Assembly: GCA_035771175.1 (NCBI GenBank) | Contig: CM069593.1 | Location: forward strand, 42,655,741-42,719,740 | Length of the DNA: 64,000 nucleotides | Direction: 5' to 3' | DNA from: Paratinospora sagittata | Lineage: Eukaryota > Streptophyta > Magnoliopsida > Ranunculales > Menispermaceae | Shown here: in pieces, positions 46,301 to 52,500 of the stretch | Layout of the letters: each line of letters starts with the position of its first letter | How positions within the stretch are numbered: position 1 is the first letter of the stretch | The notes under the pieces: generated by a model | What the model saw: only the letters and a program-made list of their open reading frames with translations | The model's database searches: none | Told to the model about the DNA's origin: nothing | Made by a program: the position numbers and the translations under genes

Positions 46301-46410
46301 TTATCAAGTTGGTAGATGGGAAGGTGAAGCAAGATGTCATGCTTCGATTGCAGAATGTTGAGCGTGGAGTGCTAGAAATTGAGCTTGAATGTCTTCCTCT
46401 CAGTCAGTGA
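5366..46410 (+). CDS. AGD11: ARF GTPase-activating protein with C2 domain, AGD11-type (8 coding exons)
   Basis: The gene encodes a 375-residue protein that should stimulate GTP hydrolysis on ARF GTPases in vesicle traffic, with a C2 domain for membrane or phospholipid binding. Coding exons: 5366-5408, 25457-25541, 27768-27843, 35500-35663, 35749-36013, 36121-36237, 36334-36429, 46129-46410. All junctions are GT-AG and phases close to 1128 nt ending in TGA. The ArfGAP zinc finger is C32-x2-C35-x16-C52-x2-C55 with the catalytic arginine finger at R60 in HRSLG. A serine-rich linker spans about 130-205. The C2 domain (about 215-310) has likely calcium ligands D235, D240, D286, D288 and D293/D294. 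The sequence resembles AGD11 ([37 protein letters not shown]) more than AGD12/13, but orthology was not tested. Introns 1, 3 and 7 are swollen by transposons. The donor of exon 5 has an alternative at 36001-36002. Confidence 0.93.
5409..7494 (+). other. 5' part of intron 1, no recognisable feature
   Basis: This is AT-rich intronic sequence with many stops in every frame. I see no domain, RNA gene or clear repeat apart from an A/T-rich stretch near 7190-7300 with a (TA)n microsatellite at about 7272-7298. Confidence 0.6.
7504..7750 (+). mobile_element. Solo-LTR/TRIM-like remnant with promoter-like TATA
   Basis: The stretch contains TGTTGGGAATGGGAAG, an ATCCCACATTGGG block, a TTTATAAGACC TATA-like motif and then a CT-rich ATCTTCTCTCTATCTCC leader. 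This arrangement is typical of LTRs of small plant LTR elements (Copia or TRIM). No internal region or partner LTR was found, so the element type is inferred. Confidence 0.4.
8160..8350 (+). mobile_element. Second TCCCACATCGG-type LTR/TRIM scrap with a 17-G run
   Basis: A run of 17 G at 8167-8183 precedes a GTCTCACATCGGCTGTG block at about 8221, a motif shared by small plant LTR elements. The flanks show no coding sequence. Confidence 0.35.
8888..9559 (+). mobile_element. hAT-like non-autonomous element, copy A (8-bp TSD)
   Basis: The 672-bp element starts CATCATTTGAAAAATTG and ends …AATTTTCAATCCTTG, so its ends are imperfect inverted repeats (CAnnnATTnnAAAATT). It is flanked by CATCAAAC (8880-8887) and CGTCAAAC (9560-9567), 7 of 8 bases matching. 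The sequence matches two other copies in this gene. No ORF of note; the frame at 8882-9118 is AT-rich noise. The 8-bp duplication and CA…TG ends suggest the hAT superfamily. Confidence 0.7.
9568..13312 (-). mobile_element. Degenerate L1-type LINE, 3' part, disrupted by the Gypsy insertion
   Basis: Read on the minus strand, the order is: endonuclease start (IVSWNI near 12975), endonuclease/RT linker (12358-11930), RT N-terminus with a [15 protein letters not shown] block (11783-11580), RT core (11113-10808), the [11 protein letters not shown]…NFLWKG block (10715-10449), and a zinc-binding RT tail with CSLC…HIFSQC (9919-9671). Many stops and frameshifts break it. The YADD site reads FTND, so it is catalytically dead. 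The 5' continuation lies beyond the Gypsy element at 24077-24660. Confidence 0.88.
13313..14718 (-). repeat. 3' LTR of the Gypsy element (1406 bp)
   Basis: It begins TGTCACACCCCGCCCGG and ends GGGGGTATTACA (plus-strand reading), with TG…CA ends. It is about 88 bp longer than its partner, mostly because of a GC-rich palindromic stretch at about 14583-14665. Confidence 0.93.
14719..14735 (-). promoter_or_regulatory. Polypurine tract of the Gypsy element
   Basis: On the minus strand the bases directly before the 3' LTR read TTTTAAGGGGATAGAA, a purine run where plus-strand DNA synthesis of the element would be primed. Confidence 0.75.
14736..15364 (-). other. 3' untranslated region of the Gypsy element
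   Basis: About 630 bp separate the end of pol from the PPT. No domain is seen on the sense strand. Overlapping plus-strand ORFs at 14766-15289 (up to 98 codons) are antisense and unrecognised. Confidence 0.55.
15365..18330 (-). pseudogene. Gypsy pol: reverse transcriptase, RNase H, integrase, chromodomain-like tail
   Basis: RT starts near 18290. Frame 18045-17731 has [28 protein letters not shown] and MSFGLTNAP. Frame 17722-16088 opens with the intact VFVDDILVY site, then RNase H ([29 protein letters not shown]), then the integrase HHCC finger and catalytic MDFVTALP and IVSDRD aspartates. The expected glutamate in QTDGQSE reads K (QSKR), so the DDE triad is broken. A stop follows EDM. Frame 15916-15365 is the integrase C-terminus ending in a chromodomain-like [17 protein letters not shown] block. 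At least three frame breaks separate these pieces. Confidence 0.93.
18339..18749 (-). pseudogene. Gypsy aspartic protease
   Basis: [13 protein letters not shown] near 18720-18680 is the retropepsin active-site motif (DSGA). The second frame has DIILGMDWL (18551-18339), the flap and C-terminal conserved region. A short frame break lies near 18555. The domain follows the CCHC knuckle of gag and precedes RT, as expected for Ty3/Gypsy. Confidence 0.92.
18813..20080 (-). pseudogene. Gypsy gag with CCHC zinc knuckle (frameshifted)
   Basis: Frame 20080-19169 begins [10 protein letters not shown] and carries a Retrotrans_gag capsid region ([52 protein letters not shown]). It shifts around 19170-19214 into frame 19214-18813, which has a Gly/Asn/Gln-rich segment and the knuckle [14 protein letters not shown] (C-x2-C-x4-H-x4-C). 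In a working element gag would be one ORF continuing into protease. Confidence 0.92.
20081..20460 (-). other. Leader between stem-loop array and gag start
   Basis: This noncoding stretch lies just upstream of gag in the sense direction. No further copy of the stem-loop motif is clear here. Confidence 0.45.
20471..20760 (-). repeat. Three regularly spaced stem-loops with a conserved loop
   Basis: Hairpins are centred near 20491, 20610 and 20731, about 120 bp apart. Stems: CCAAATTT/AAATTTGG (20475-20482 with 20501-20508), AAGTTTAC/GTAAACTT (20595-20602 with 20617-20624, extended by TATCA/TGATA), and AATTTT/AAAGTT with outer GTATC/GATAC (20707-20711 with 20751-20755). Stem bases differ but pairing is kept. 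The loop TCCCATACCAC (TCATACCGT in the middle copy) is conserved. They lie between the extra ORF and gag. Confidence 0.7.
20852..21295 (-). pseudogene. C-terminal, proline-rich part of the Gypsy extra ORF
   Basis: The frame is rich in YPPPxGQP units (about 33-bp degenerate tandem repeats at 21040-21175), followed by [20 protein letters not shown] and a serine/arginine tail. Position and strand suggest it was the C-terminal half of the ORF at 22467-21511 before a frameshift near 21300-21510. Confidence 0.6.
21511..22467 (-). pseudogene. Additional ORF between PBS and gag (putative plant transposon protein)
   Basis: The open frame runs from an ATG at 22384-22386, but the same frame extends upstream to an ATG at 22465-22467 with one TGA at 22450-22452, so the original start was probably 22467. 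The product has [30 protein letters not shown] and [10 protein letters not shown]…LPHIIVQQM. This resembles the 'putative plant transposon protein' domain found in many plant LTR elements; that family name is from memory. It is sense-oriented relative to gag and not part of canonical gag-pol. Function is unknown. Confidence 0.65.
22624..22695. repeat. AT microsatellite in the 5' leader of the Gypsy element
   Basis: (TA)n-rich stretches lie at about 22627-22640 and 22650-22695. Confidence 0.7.
22742..22753 (-). promoter_or_regulatory. Primer binding site (tRNA-iMet) of the Gypsy element
   Basis: On the minus strand TGGTATCAGAGC begins five bases after the end of the 5' LTR. This is the standard complement to the 3' end of plant initiator tRNA-Met. 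Confidence 0.92.
22759..24076 (-). repeat. 5' LTR of the Gypsy element (1318 bp)
   Basis: It begins TGTCACATCCCGCCC and ends GGGGTTATTACA, collinear with 13313-14718 apart from small indels and scattered substitutions. Confidence 0.93.
24077..24660 (-). mobile_element. 5' continuation of the LINE split by the Gypsy insertion
   Basis: On the minus strand the frame 24391-23999 has an acidic, serine-rich segment ([15 protein letters not shown]…) of the kind found between the RNA-binding region and the endonuclease of plant L1 elements. It lies directly outside the target duplication, so it should join the LINE part at 9568-13312. Its far end is approximate. Confidence 0.55.
24705..25015 (+). 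mobile_element. RTE-type LINE C-terminal relic
   Basis: The plus strand reads [20 protein letters not shown] then GRGYLK in one frame, and [20 protein letters not shown] in another. These are the two conserved blocks at the very C-terminus of plant RTE reverse transcriptases (RRPxDAPVRR…RGRGRPK…DRxEWRKxIxVADP). Stops and a frameshift separate them. It is the only sense-oriented retroelement seen in the introns. Confidence 0.7.
25457..25541 (+). CDS. AGD11: AGD11-type gene, coding exon 2 (first half of ArfGAP zinc finger)
   Basis: It follows a TTTAG acceptor and encodes PHGRLEVLL…[13 protein letters not shown] with the first CxxC pair. The donor is GTAGGT. Confidence 0.95.
25799..26523 (+). 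mobile_element. hAT-like non-autonomous element, copy C (intron 2)
   Basis: It is collinear with copy A: shared blocks include TTAAAAGT.TTTATTT, GATATTTTAGCAT and the terminal ATCCTTG. The right flank starts CTGATAAA and the left flank has ACTGATAG, an imperfect match. It is more diverged than copies A and B. Its left end is approximate. Confidence 0.55.
26524..27767 (+). other. Rest of intron 2, no recognisable feature
   Basis: AT-rich sequence with no domain, RNA gene or repeat that I can name. Confidence 0.5.
27768..27843 (+). CDS. AGD11: AGD11-type gene, coding exon 3 (second CxxC and arginine finger)
   Basis: It encodes [20 protein letters not shown] and then VHISK. The acceptor is ATCAG and the donor GTATGA. 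Confidence 0.96.
28461..29366 (-). mobile_element. hAT-like non-autonomous element, copy B (perfect 8-bp TSD)
   Basis: This 906-bp copy is inverted relative to A. Read on minus it starts CATGATTCAAAAATTC and ends …TTTTTGATCCTTG, and is flanked by GTTGCACC at 28453-28460 and 29367-29374. It shares the CCACTTCGCACTTCGGTGGT-like block and the AGATATTT…AGCAT block with copy A. It is about 230 bp longer, with extra AT-rich sequence in the middle. Confidence 0.75.
29578..29830 (+). repeat. Tandem ~120-bp direct duplication
   Basis: TGCTAGTTGG…GTAGACAACATTGACC at about 29578-29695 is repeated at about 29711-29830 (GAAGACAACATTGACC, then TATTTAAGAGAAAAAA). The copies differ by small indels and are separated by GCGCCTCGAGGC. 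Confidence 0.75.
29690..30020. repeat. Cluster of GAGGCTTAAGCCTC-type palindromes (left)
   Basis: At least six variants occur, including GCCTCGAGGC, GTGAGGCGTAAGCCTCAT, TTGAGGCTTAAGCCTCAA and TTGAGGCATGCCTCAA. They are self-complementary and packed into about 330 bp. A second cluster lies at about 34.5 kb. Confidence 0.8.
30560..34380 (-). mobile_element. Degraded Ty1/Copia retrotransposon in intron 3
   Basis: The minus-strand order is gag (34043-33609), a GAG-pre-integrase-like H/C block (33023-32796), an integrase tail ([22 protein letters not shown] at 32439-32233), and reverse transcriptase ([11 protein letters not shown] at about 30990-30930). The [10 protein letters not shown] active site at about 30800-30760 is intact. 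An [18 protein letters not shown] block follows. Protein order is Copia (integrase before RT). Frames are broken throughout and no LTR pair was found. A diverged primer-binding-like sequence near 34430-34447 may mark the 5' side. Confidence 0.85.
30565..31277 (-). repeat. Local X-Y-X…Y rearrangement inside the Copia RT
   Basis: An 85-bp block X (30951-31036 and 31192-31277) and a 158-bp block Y (30565-30722 and 31032-31190) are each present twice and nearly identical. On the minus strand the order is X, Y, X, middle, Y, where the normal RT order is X, middle, Y. The Y/X junction shares GAGGA. Confidence 0.85.
34490..34645. repeat. Cluster of GAGGCTTAAGCCTC-type palindromes (right)
   Basis: GTGAGGCTTAAGCCTCAT (about 34520), AAGCGTAAGCCTCAT and CTGAGGCTTAAGCCTTAAG match the left cluster at 29.69-30.02 kb. 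Between the clusters lies the Copia relic. Confidence 0.75.
34646..35499 (+). other. 3' part of intron 3, no recognisable feature
   Basis: AT-rich intronic sequence leading to the TTCTTCAG acceptor of exon 4. No domain or repeat was recognised. Confidence 0.5.
35500..35663 (+). CDS. AGD11: AGD11-type gene, coding exon 4 (end of ArfGAP domain)
   Basis: It encodes [18 protein letters not shown] and continues to EERSDFI. The donor GTAGGG leaves phase 2, completed by exon 5 to give FIRRKYE. Confidence 0.95.
35749..36013 (+). CDS. AGD11: AGD11-type gene, coding exon 5 (serine-rich linker)
   Basis: It encodes the end of the ArfGAP fold (RKYELQQF) and a low-complexity linker rich in S, N and K. 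I chose the donor ACT|GTATGA. An alternative, GGG|GTCGGT, would drop four residues and also keep the frame. Confidence 0.85.
36121..36237 (+). CDS. AGD11: AGD11-type gene, coding exon 6 (start of C2 domain)
   Basis: It encodes [20 protein letters not shown] and then [11 protein letters not shown], the first calcium-binding loop of a C2 domain. The donor is GTAAGC. Confidence 0.96.
36334..36429 (+). CDS. AGD11: AGD11-type gene, coding exon 7 (C2 middle)
   Basis: It encodes [19 protein letters not shown], the conserved NPVWNE block of C2 domains. The donor is GTGAGT. Confidence 0.96.
36430..38569 (+). other. 5' part of intron 7, no recognisable element
   Basis: Only unremarkable AT-rich sequence was seen. 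Short ORFs on either strand show no family resemblance. Confidence 0.5.
38909..39354 (-). pseudogene. LINE zinc-binding RT tail (zf-RVT)
   Basis: It reads [11 protein letters not shown]…[16 protein letters not shown] in frame 39354-39064, then [20 protein letters not shown] and HLFFHG in frame 39211-38909. This is the cysteine/histidine cluster that follows RT in plant L1 elements. One frameshift separates the two. Confidence 0.85.
39409..40915 (-). pseudogene. LINE reverse transcriptase
   Basis: Frame 40915-40079 has [51 protein letters not shown] and [10 protein letters not shown] (active site intact). The A-motif region reads [13 protein letters not shown], unlike the usual FDxxKAYD, so it may be mutated. 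Frame 40116-39409 continues with [20 protein letters not shown] and the WLWRL…W thumb and connection region. Confidence 0.92.
40888..42319 (-). pseudogene. LINE AP-type endonuclease and linker
   Basis: Frame 42319-41933 begins [20 protein letters not shown] and has IVILQETK, the WNIRG and QET motifs of AP endonuclease-like domains. Frame 41793-40888 has the SGHSPIVLD motif (usually SDHxP), the linker [13 protein letters not shown] and then [13 protein letters not shown] at the RT start. One frameshift lies near 41800-41930. Confidence 0.9.
42527..43670 (-). pseudogene. LINE N-terminal acidic/linker region
   Basis: Frames 43670-43386, 43355-42969 and 42965-42540 run head to tail. The last is strongly acidic ([20 protein letters not shown]). 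No CCHC knuckle or DUF4283-like block is seen, which fits 5' truncation. Overlapping plus-strand ORFs here are shadows. Confidence 0.65.
43700..46128 (+). other. 3' part of intron 7
   Basis: Mostly featureless AT-rich sequence. A possible SINE relic is at 45660-45800. The branch and acceptor region ends with GTTTGCAG before exon 8. Confidence 0.45.
45660..45800 (+). mobile_element. Possible SINE relic
   Basis: A B-box-like ATCAGTTTGATTTCC at about 45735 is followed some 25 bp later by an A-rich tail (45765-45795). An A-box-like TGGTTTGAGTGGG lies near 45680. This arrangement fits a tRNA-derived SINE, but the boxes are degenerate and no second copy is present. Confidence 0.25.
46129..46410 (+). 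CDS. AGD11: AGD11-type gene, coding exon 8 (C2 end and C-terminus)
   Basis: It encodes [16 protein letters not shown] (second calcium loop) and then the AGD-type tail with [19 protein letters not shown], ending LPLSQ-stop at 46408-46410. It is separated from exon 7 by a 9.7-kb intron. Confidence 0.96.
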   Translation, partial: KVYDKDTFTTDDHMGEAEINIQPLVYAAKDYENSNSHKSMQLGRWVATKDNSLVKDSIIKLVDGKVKQDVMLRLQNVERGVLEIELECLPLSQ

Positions 46411-46520
46411 GTAGTAGGTAGAGAAATTTTTTTGTAAAGGGAACAGGTACTGAAGCCACCATTTTCCTCCTTTTATTGCTGACTATAACTGTCAATAAAT
46501 TATGGAAGCTTTTTAAGTTG
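46411..46520 (+). terminator. 3' UTR and polyadenylation signal of the AGD11-type gene
   Basis: AATAAA occurs at 46494-46499, about 85 bp after the stop codon, and is the first canonical signal downstream. The cleavage site is inferred to lie shortly after it. Confidence 0.5.
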
Positions 46521-49433
46521 TGCATGCACTTGAGTGTTTCTACTTCCTACAGAAATTTGCTTTTACACTGCCAAATTATTTTCTTCCTCCCCTGAGAACC
46601 TTTTATTTTTATTTTTTATATCATGAAACTACTGCCCATGAAATGCTTCCCCCAGCTGTTTGCATTCTTAATAATTTTCGCATTGGCCCTTGCTTGTCTC
46701 CTTCATGAATCTCTCTATATATAGATGGTCCTCATACGAACCCCAACCATGCATATCTTCAGGCATGTAAATAGACCTGGTGTTACCTTTCTACACTTTC
46801 ATAATCTTCATGTAACAACATATTATGATAGTGGGTGGTCCTTCCTTCCACAAAAAGTCTGCTTGAAGCCCCCTTCCAACCATTGATTAAGCACCCAAGT
46901 AGCAAATGTAACCTCTATTACAATCTAAGTTGCTACAGGATATTAGTGTGGTGTGCGTTGGAGCCAGTGTCAAAAGTGTGCCTCTTCTGTATTTCTAAAG
47001 TATTTTCCTTAATTTTTTAAGAAAGTTTTTTCAAGTTTTTTTAGTATCATTATTTTTGTTGAAACGATATATTATCTTGTGAAATTAAAAGGTAAAATTG
47101 GCCTAGTTATTTAAAATAAAATAGGAACAAATAAAGTTAAATAGGGGAAAAAGTTAAGATTGTAAATTAGTCTATTATCCTTTATATTATATATTAAAAT
47201 TTTAAAATAATTATATTTTTGAGGAATTTTCAGAAGAATGGTTAAAAAAAAAAAAGTCTTATTTTCAAGTCCCCAACTTTTGACATTTTAAGAATAATAA
47301 TAATACTATTGATTTGCTTTATAGTGTTTTTACAACAACACAAATTGGTTTTGACCTTGAGGCTTAGCCCGGGCCTAAGTTCGTTGAATGAGGTACCACT
47401 GAGTTCAATTTTTGAAGAATTTTTTTAAAAATATTTTTACTTCAAACCGCATTTAAAAAAAATTCTCCCAAACGAAGCTAAAGCATATGTGTTTTAACAT
47501 CAAACTCCAAGGTTTCAAACAATCACAAAACATTTTTGGGAATGGAAATACATCGGTGGGAGTTTGAACTATGAGGTATTTTCAAACTACAAAAAAGTGC
47601 ACCGGCCAAACTATATTATTATGTTCATTTTCTGTGATTAAAACAATACTTCTCTTAACCATGTAGATAAAACACACGCTTAGTCTAGTATCCCCGGTTA
47701 GTAAACAGTGGTAAGCAATTCTTGCTAAATTGAAAATACAAGAAAGCTTTAGAATTTACAAAGGTTATAGAACTATATCCTAAGAAAGATGTTAACCTTT
47801 CCACCTGGTTAAAGAAAAAAAAAATTAGAAGACTAGTTTACATAATCCACAGGGATTTAATTTCCAGATCGTGTCAATCTTCCAACTACCTTTATCTGTT
47901 TATCAATAACAGGATGAAACCATATTGTAGCTTCTTCAGGATTAACACCATTTACACTTTCTCCTGTCTCCTATGACTGTAGATAACCATTTCTGATTAT
48001 AAGTAATGAACCTTCTCGCCGAAGCTGAAGCTTTTAGCTATTCTCTCTTAATGATCACTAACACTTTTATCAGTGAAAGTTCCAAGACTAATCTCCATTT
48101 CAAAATTTTATGTACAAAAAATGCCATCCATTCATCCTGAATCGCCAAAAAGCAGAATTAGAACTGGGTTCCATAATACTGAATTATTCAAAGAAAATAA
48201 GTACAACATGGCTGTATAGAACTAGCAAAGTTGAAATACTCGATATAAACATATAGCCCAAAATTGAAGGAAATTCAGAGCATGTATCATGCAGCCACAG
48301 AATAGTGATATCTGTTGACTGAGAGCCCGCTTTTCTTGAAAATACTACCTTACAAACAAATTGGCCACTCCTTTCAAATCCATCAAATAAGGAAAACATA
48401 AACAGATTTGAGAACCGTATTTGCAATTCTTGTACATGCATCACAATTATCTCAACTCACCCAGCAAATTGATAACAGTACCTTTTTTTTCCTTTTAAGA
48501 TTGAACTGTTTTATGCTTCACCACTCAAAAGAGGGGAAAAAAAAAAAATTCAAGGATAAGTTTCAATTTAATATATGCACTAATATTACTCATTTTGAAG
48601 GTACAATCTTCTTCATGTGACAAGAGCACCATCCCAGAGACATAAAGAGTAAATTCCAGTTATATATATTTGCACTACTCATTTTGACGATACAATCTTC
48701 TTGTTATGACGAAAACAACATCCCAGAAACATAAAGAATAAATACCAGTTATAATATTCAAACTTGAAAAATGAAGAATAAAAGCAATAAAAGTCATGAC
48801 TTAAAGAAACATAGACAAAATTTGCTTTGTAGTGTCAAAATTCCATATCTTTGCATTCAGGACTTCGTTTTTTTTTGTTTGTTTTTATTTTTTATTTTTT
48901 ATTTTTATGTCTCATAAGTAATATGCTTATTATACACACTTGTTGAAATCTAGATCAATGCACCTATAGGTCAGCCAATTCAAGAATTTTTCTGCAGACA
49001 ATTCATTATATATGTGAACATACAAGCACTATCAAATTGTGGTTATGTGAGACAAGCATAAAACTACAACAAACATGCATTGCATTTCAACAATTGCCAC
49101 ATCTGAATCAAGACTTGTATTAATATTTCAGTAATTTAAGTTGCCAATTGCCACTAAGGGTCTACATTTGTGAATTATTGGTCCTGATATAAGGAAGAAT
49201 ACCCACCCAATAGCCACAGAAAAGTGAAAACAAATATTATCAGAAGTATCAAATAAATCACTAACAAATTCTTCATAACACTTTGACAAAAAAAAAGGTC
49301 TTCATAACTTAATCATTTTAATAAGTAGTCAAAATCCTTGATCTCTCCATCTGTCTATACAACTACGAGCCGCTAAATAGCAATTTTATTTTTTTTTAAC
49401 ACTAAATAGCAAATTGACTAATAAATCTCACCT
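46521..49433. other. Convergent intergenic region between the two host genes
   Basis: About 2.9 kb separates the stop codons of the two tail-to-tail genes. It holds their 3' UTRs and AT-rich sequence. Short ORFs on both strands show no recognisable domain. Where the minus-strand transcript ends is not clear. Confidence 0.5.
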
Positions 49434-49516
49434 TCATGTTCCCCTTCCTAGGGAGTTCAGGCTCTGACTAGCATCAGTTGCTATGAAAGGCAAACTAGAG
49501 TAGAACTCTGGTATAT
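49434..49516 (-). CDS. TIGR01589-family gene, coding exon 5
   Basis: It encodes DIPEFYSSLPFIATDASQSL and then NSLGRGT-stop. The acceptor is TCGTAG. Confidence 0.85.
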
Positions 49517-52500
49517 CTACGACAAAAAAATATAACATAAAACAATTACCCTTAAGCACTGGAGACCAAGAAGTAAAATATCTAAAGTGGGATGCTCACC
49601 GGAACTCTGATAAAAGCCAGAAGCCAGATCTGAAAAACTGAAATTATAAGGAATCTGTCCTGAAATGTCATATAATGAAGTATCGGTACCCAAAATGGGT
49701 AAATTCAGAGGTTGATCAGGTTCTGCGGTTGCATGAGATGCAAAGGAAGCTTCTTCCACTCTTGGACACGTCTCATGGACATTTCCACCATCACCAAATA
49801 TAAAAGCAGAATTGTTTGAATAACCAGATTCTGATTTGACCACAGGCGCATTAATGCCGGGGGTCACTCCCATTTGTATTTTAGGAGTTAAAAGTGTGCT
49901 GGGGAAGACATCTATGCTACCAGTAAGAACAGAGGCATTGACAGAAGAATGTGTGCTTGCATGCACCATTTGCCTACCATTTCCAAGCATAACTGATGTG
50001 CCAGCCTGATGGTGGGTGTCATCCAACCTTGATGCAGGAACTGTATGCTCTGAAACATAAAATGATGGAGCCTGGTGTACTGCAACAGAAGAGAAGCAAT
50101 AGGTAAAAAATCATGTGCCAAAACTAAACATGAAGTGGATAAAATAGATTTGCATTTTTTTTATAAGAGATTAAGCACATCAAATGCACGTAAACCAGAA
50201 ATTTCAAACCAACAGGGGTAATATCTCCTGGACACTAATGGTTAACATGTCAACAATTCACAGTTATGGAATCTAATATTGCCAAAAACCAAAAAAAGGT
50301 TTCCTTTGAAATTTCATGTATTGGATGGATAAGGAGATGTGTTTCCTGCTGTTGCCTAGATGGGTTCTAAGGCATCATCAGTCATTCACTTATGCTAGAG
50401 AAGAGCACATGAAGCGGATAGACAGAGTGACACTGTGTTGGAGGTTTATTTATTTTCAATGATACTTAATGATTGGATTTAGTGTGTACTAATAATGGTT
50501 TAAATGGTTTAACATGTATGAAGTATATTCTATAATATTATTATAATTAACAAGCAAGCACATTGAGAAAGAAGATTACTAGTTTGGTTTCATATGACCT
50601 GCCGAATTTACTCAACCTAATTTTCTATGTGAATATAGGTAATGCTGCTGGTGCGGATGCTCAGACTTAATGCACAAAAGGCTATAATCTACGGAAACAA
50701 ACACACAGTAATTAGGAATAAAGTAGATGATCAAATCTTTGGTAGGCTTACAGATTGTTATGTTTAACTCGATTGACGAGTATTTTGCATTAATGCAATA
50801 TGAAGGACTTTAGTATTTATGTGGGGTTGATTAGATTTCATGTTCATGACTTGTTTCAAAGTGTTTCAATTGTATGGGAATTTTTTTGGTACTTCATACT
50901 TAATAAGAAATGATATGTTTATATCACACCTCGAAATATGGGATGTGACATTCTACTTTGTTTCAAAGTGGTTTTGAGTCGTAAAAGTAATTCAGGGAAG
51001 AGCCAATTTTATGGAATTGGGAAGTTGGGCTTGGGCAATTGAGGAACTTCAAAAGGCTTTGGGTCCTGCAACATGTCATGCCCACTAAATATGTTGCCCT
51101 TTCTTTACGCAGAATGTCTAGGGCGTCGTCCATTTGGAACCAAGTTGTTGATGGGTTTAATGCAAATTAGTTGGTGGGAAAGGCAAAATAATATCCAAAG
51201 TGGGAAATTGTTTTTCGTTAGAAGTATATAACTAGTATACAAATTAACTTTGTCACTTCTTCAAATTCTGGCCAAGGAGGCATCAATCTCATGAAATAAC
51301 AAATTAAAAAGATAAGAAATTCATTTGGAATGACAATGAAGACTGTTTCTTTGGTAAAAGTAAAGTCTTCACAAAGGTTTAAGAATCAAGGCACTTTGAA
51401 CAATGAACTAGGTCCTATTAGAAAAGAAATTATAAAGATCTGGAATTGATAGAGAATATTATGGAGAAAAGAGGCCATGTAAAGATTAAAAAGTCAAAGA
51501 CGGGTTCATCCAGGGATGTCTGTCAACATTGTCAAGAGATCCAGGTATGGCTTTGGGAACATCCTTAAATTTTTTACTGACCTCGGAGCAAGATCTGATA
51601 ACAATAACCCTTTCATATTAAGTTACGTTTTCATGTTCCAGTTGGAAAACTTTCCATTTTTTATTATGCTTAAAAAAGGAGAAGATTCTTCTTTTTTACC
51701 AAACATACGCGATGCGAATTCAATCACATGATTGAATTAATTTAGAAAAATAATGAAATAGTGTAGAACCTTTATTCCAAAAGTGGCCTCGGTCGTTAGG
51801 AGATAGACTTGGCCAGTACTTAGCCTCGCCTAGTTAATTTGTCCCACTTGTCTCCCTTTGACGGGGCATTGAGGCAAAGGAAATTATGTGATAGAACACA
51901 CCCCACACGCCAAATTATTATCCGCTTTTGCCAACTGCCTCACAGTTTTGTCCCCACAAAAGGCACCACAGTAATGAAGCATGTGTGCTCACCTATAGCC
52001 CAAATCACCAAATGCTACCCACCCGATGTGGGATTTCTGCTCCCACACAAGGGCAATCCATGAAAATTTAAGTTGTAATAAAAGACATGTTAAATTTTTT
52101 GTTTTCCAGATATTATCCTTTTCCAGCATTCAACATATAAAGGAACTAGAAATTCCCTCCAAAGTCACTTTCTTCATCTGCTACATTATCAAGCCATATC
52201 ATCCTAAACTATATCTATATGTCTTTAGGTGAATCAACTTGACATTTATTTCTTCATTATCCTTTTGACTTCAATTTTAAAGTCAAGTTTCAAGGTGGTA
52301 TGTTGTATCCCACTTTATATCTAGGACTTAATAAATTAAGTAATGTCCCCCCTTAGGAAAATAGCTTTGTAGTCTTGTGCCTTCTGTAGTTATTTATAAT
52401 TCAAGGCTTCTTAAGAATAAAAAGCTCATGCTTGATGGAATGAAATATGTGGGTAGGGAAAACAACCATTAATAACAAGGGATTAGGTTTACCAAACAAT

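Noticed and set aside
49517..50026. 169-codon ORF as a complete gene
   Set aside because: It is exon 4 read through its donor; splice sites and phase link it to upstream and downstream exons.
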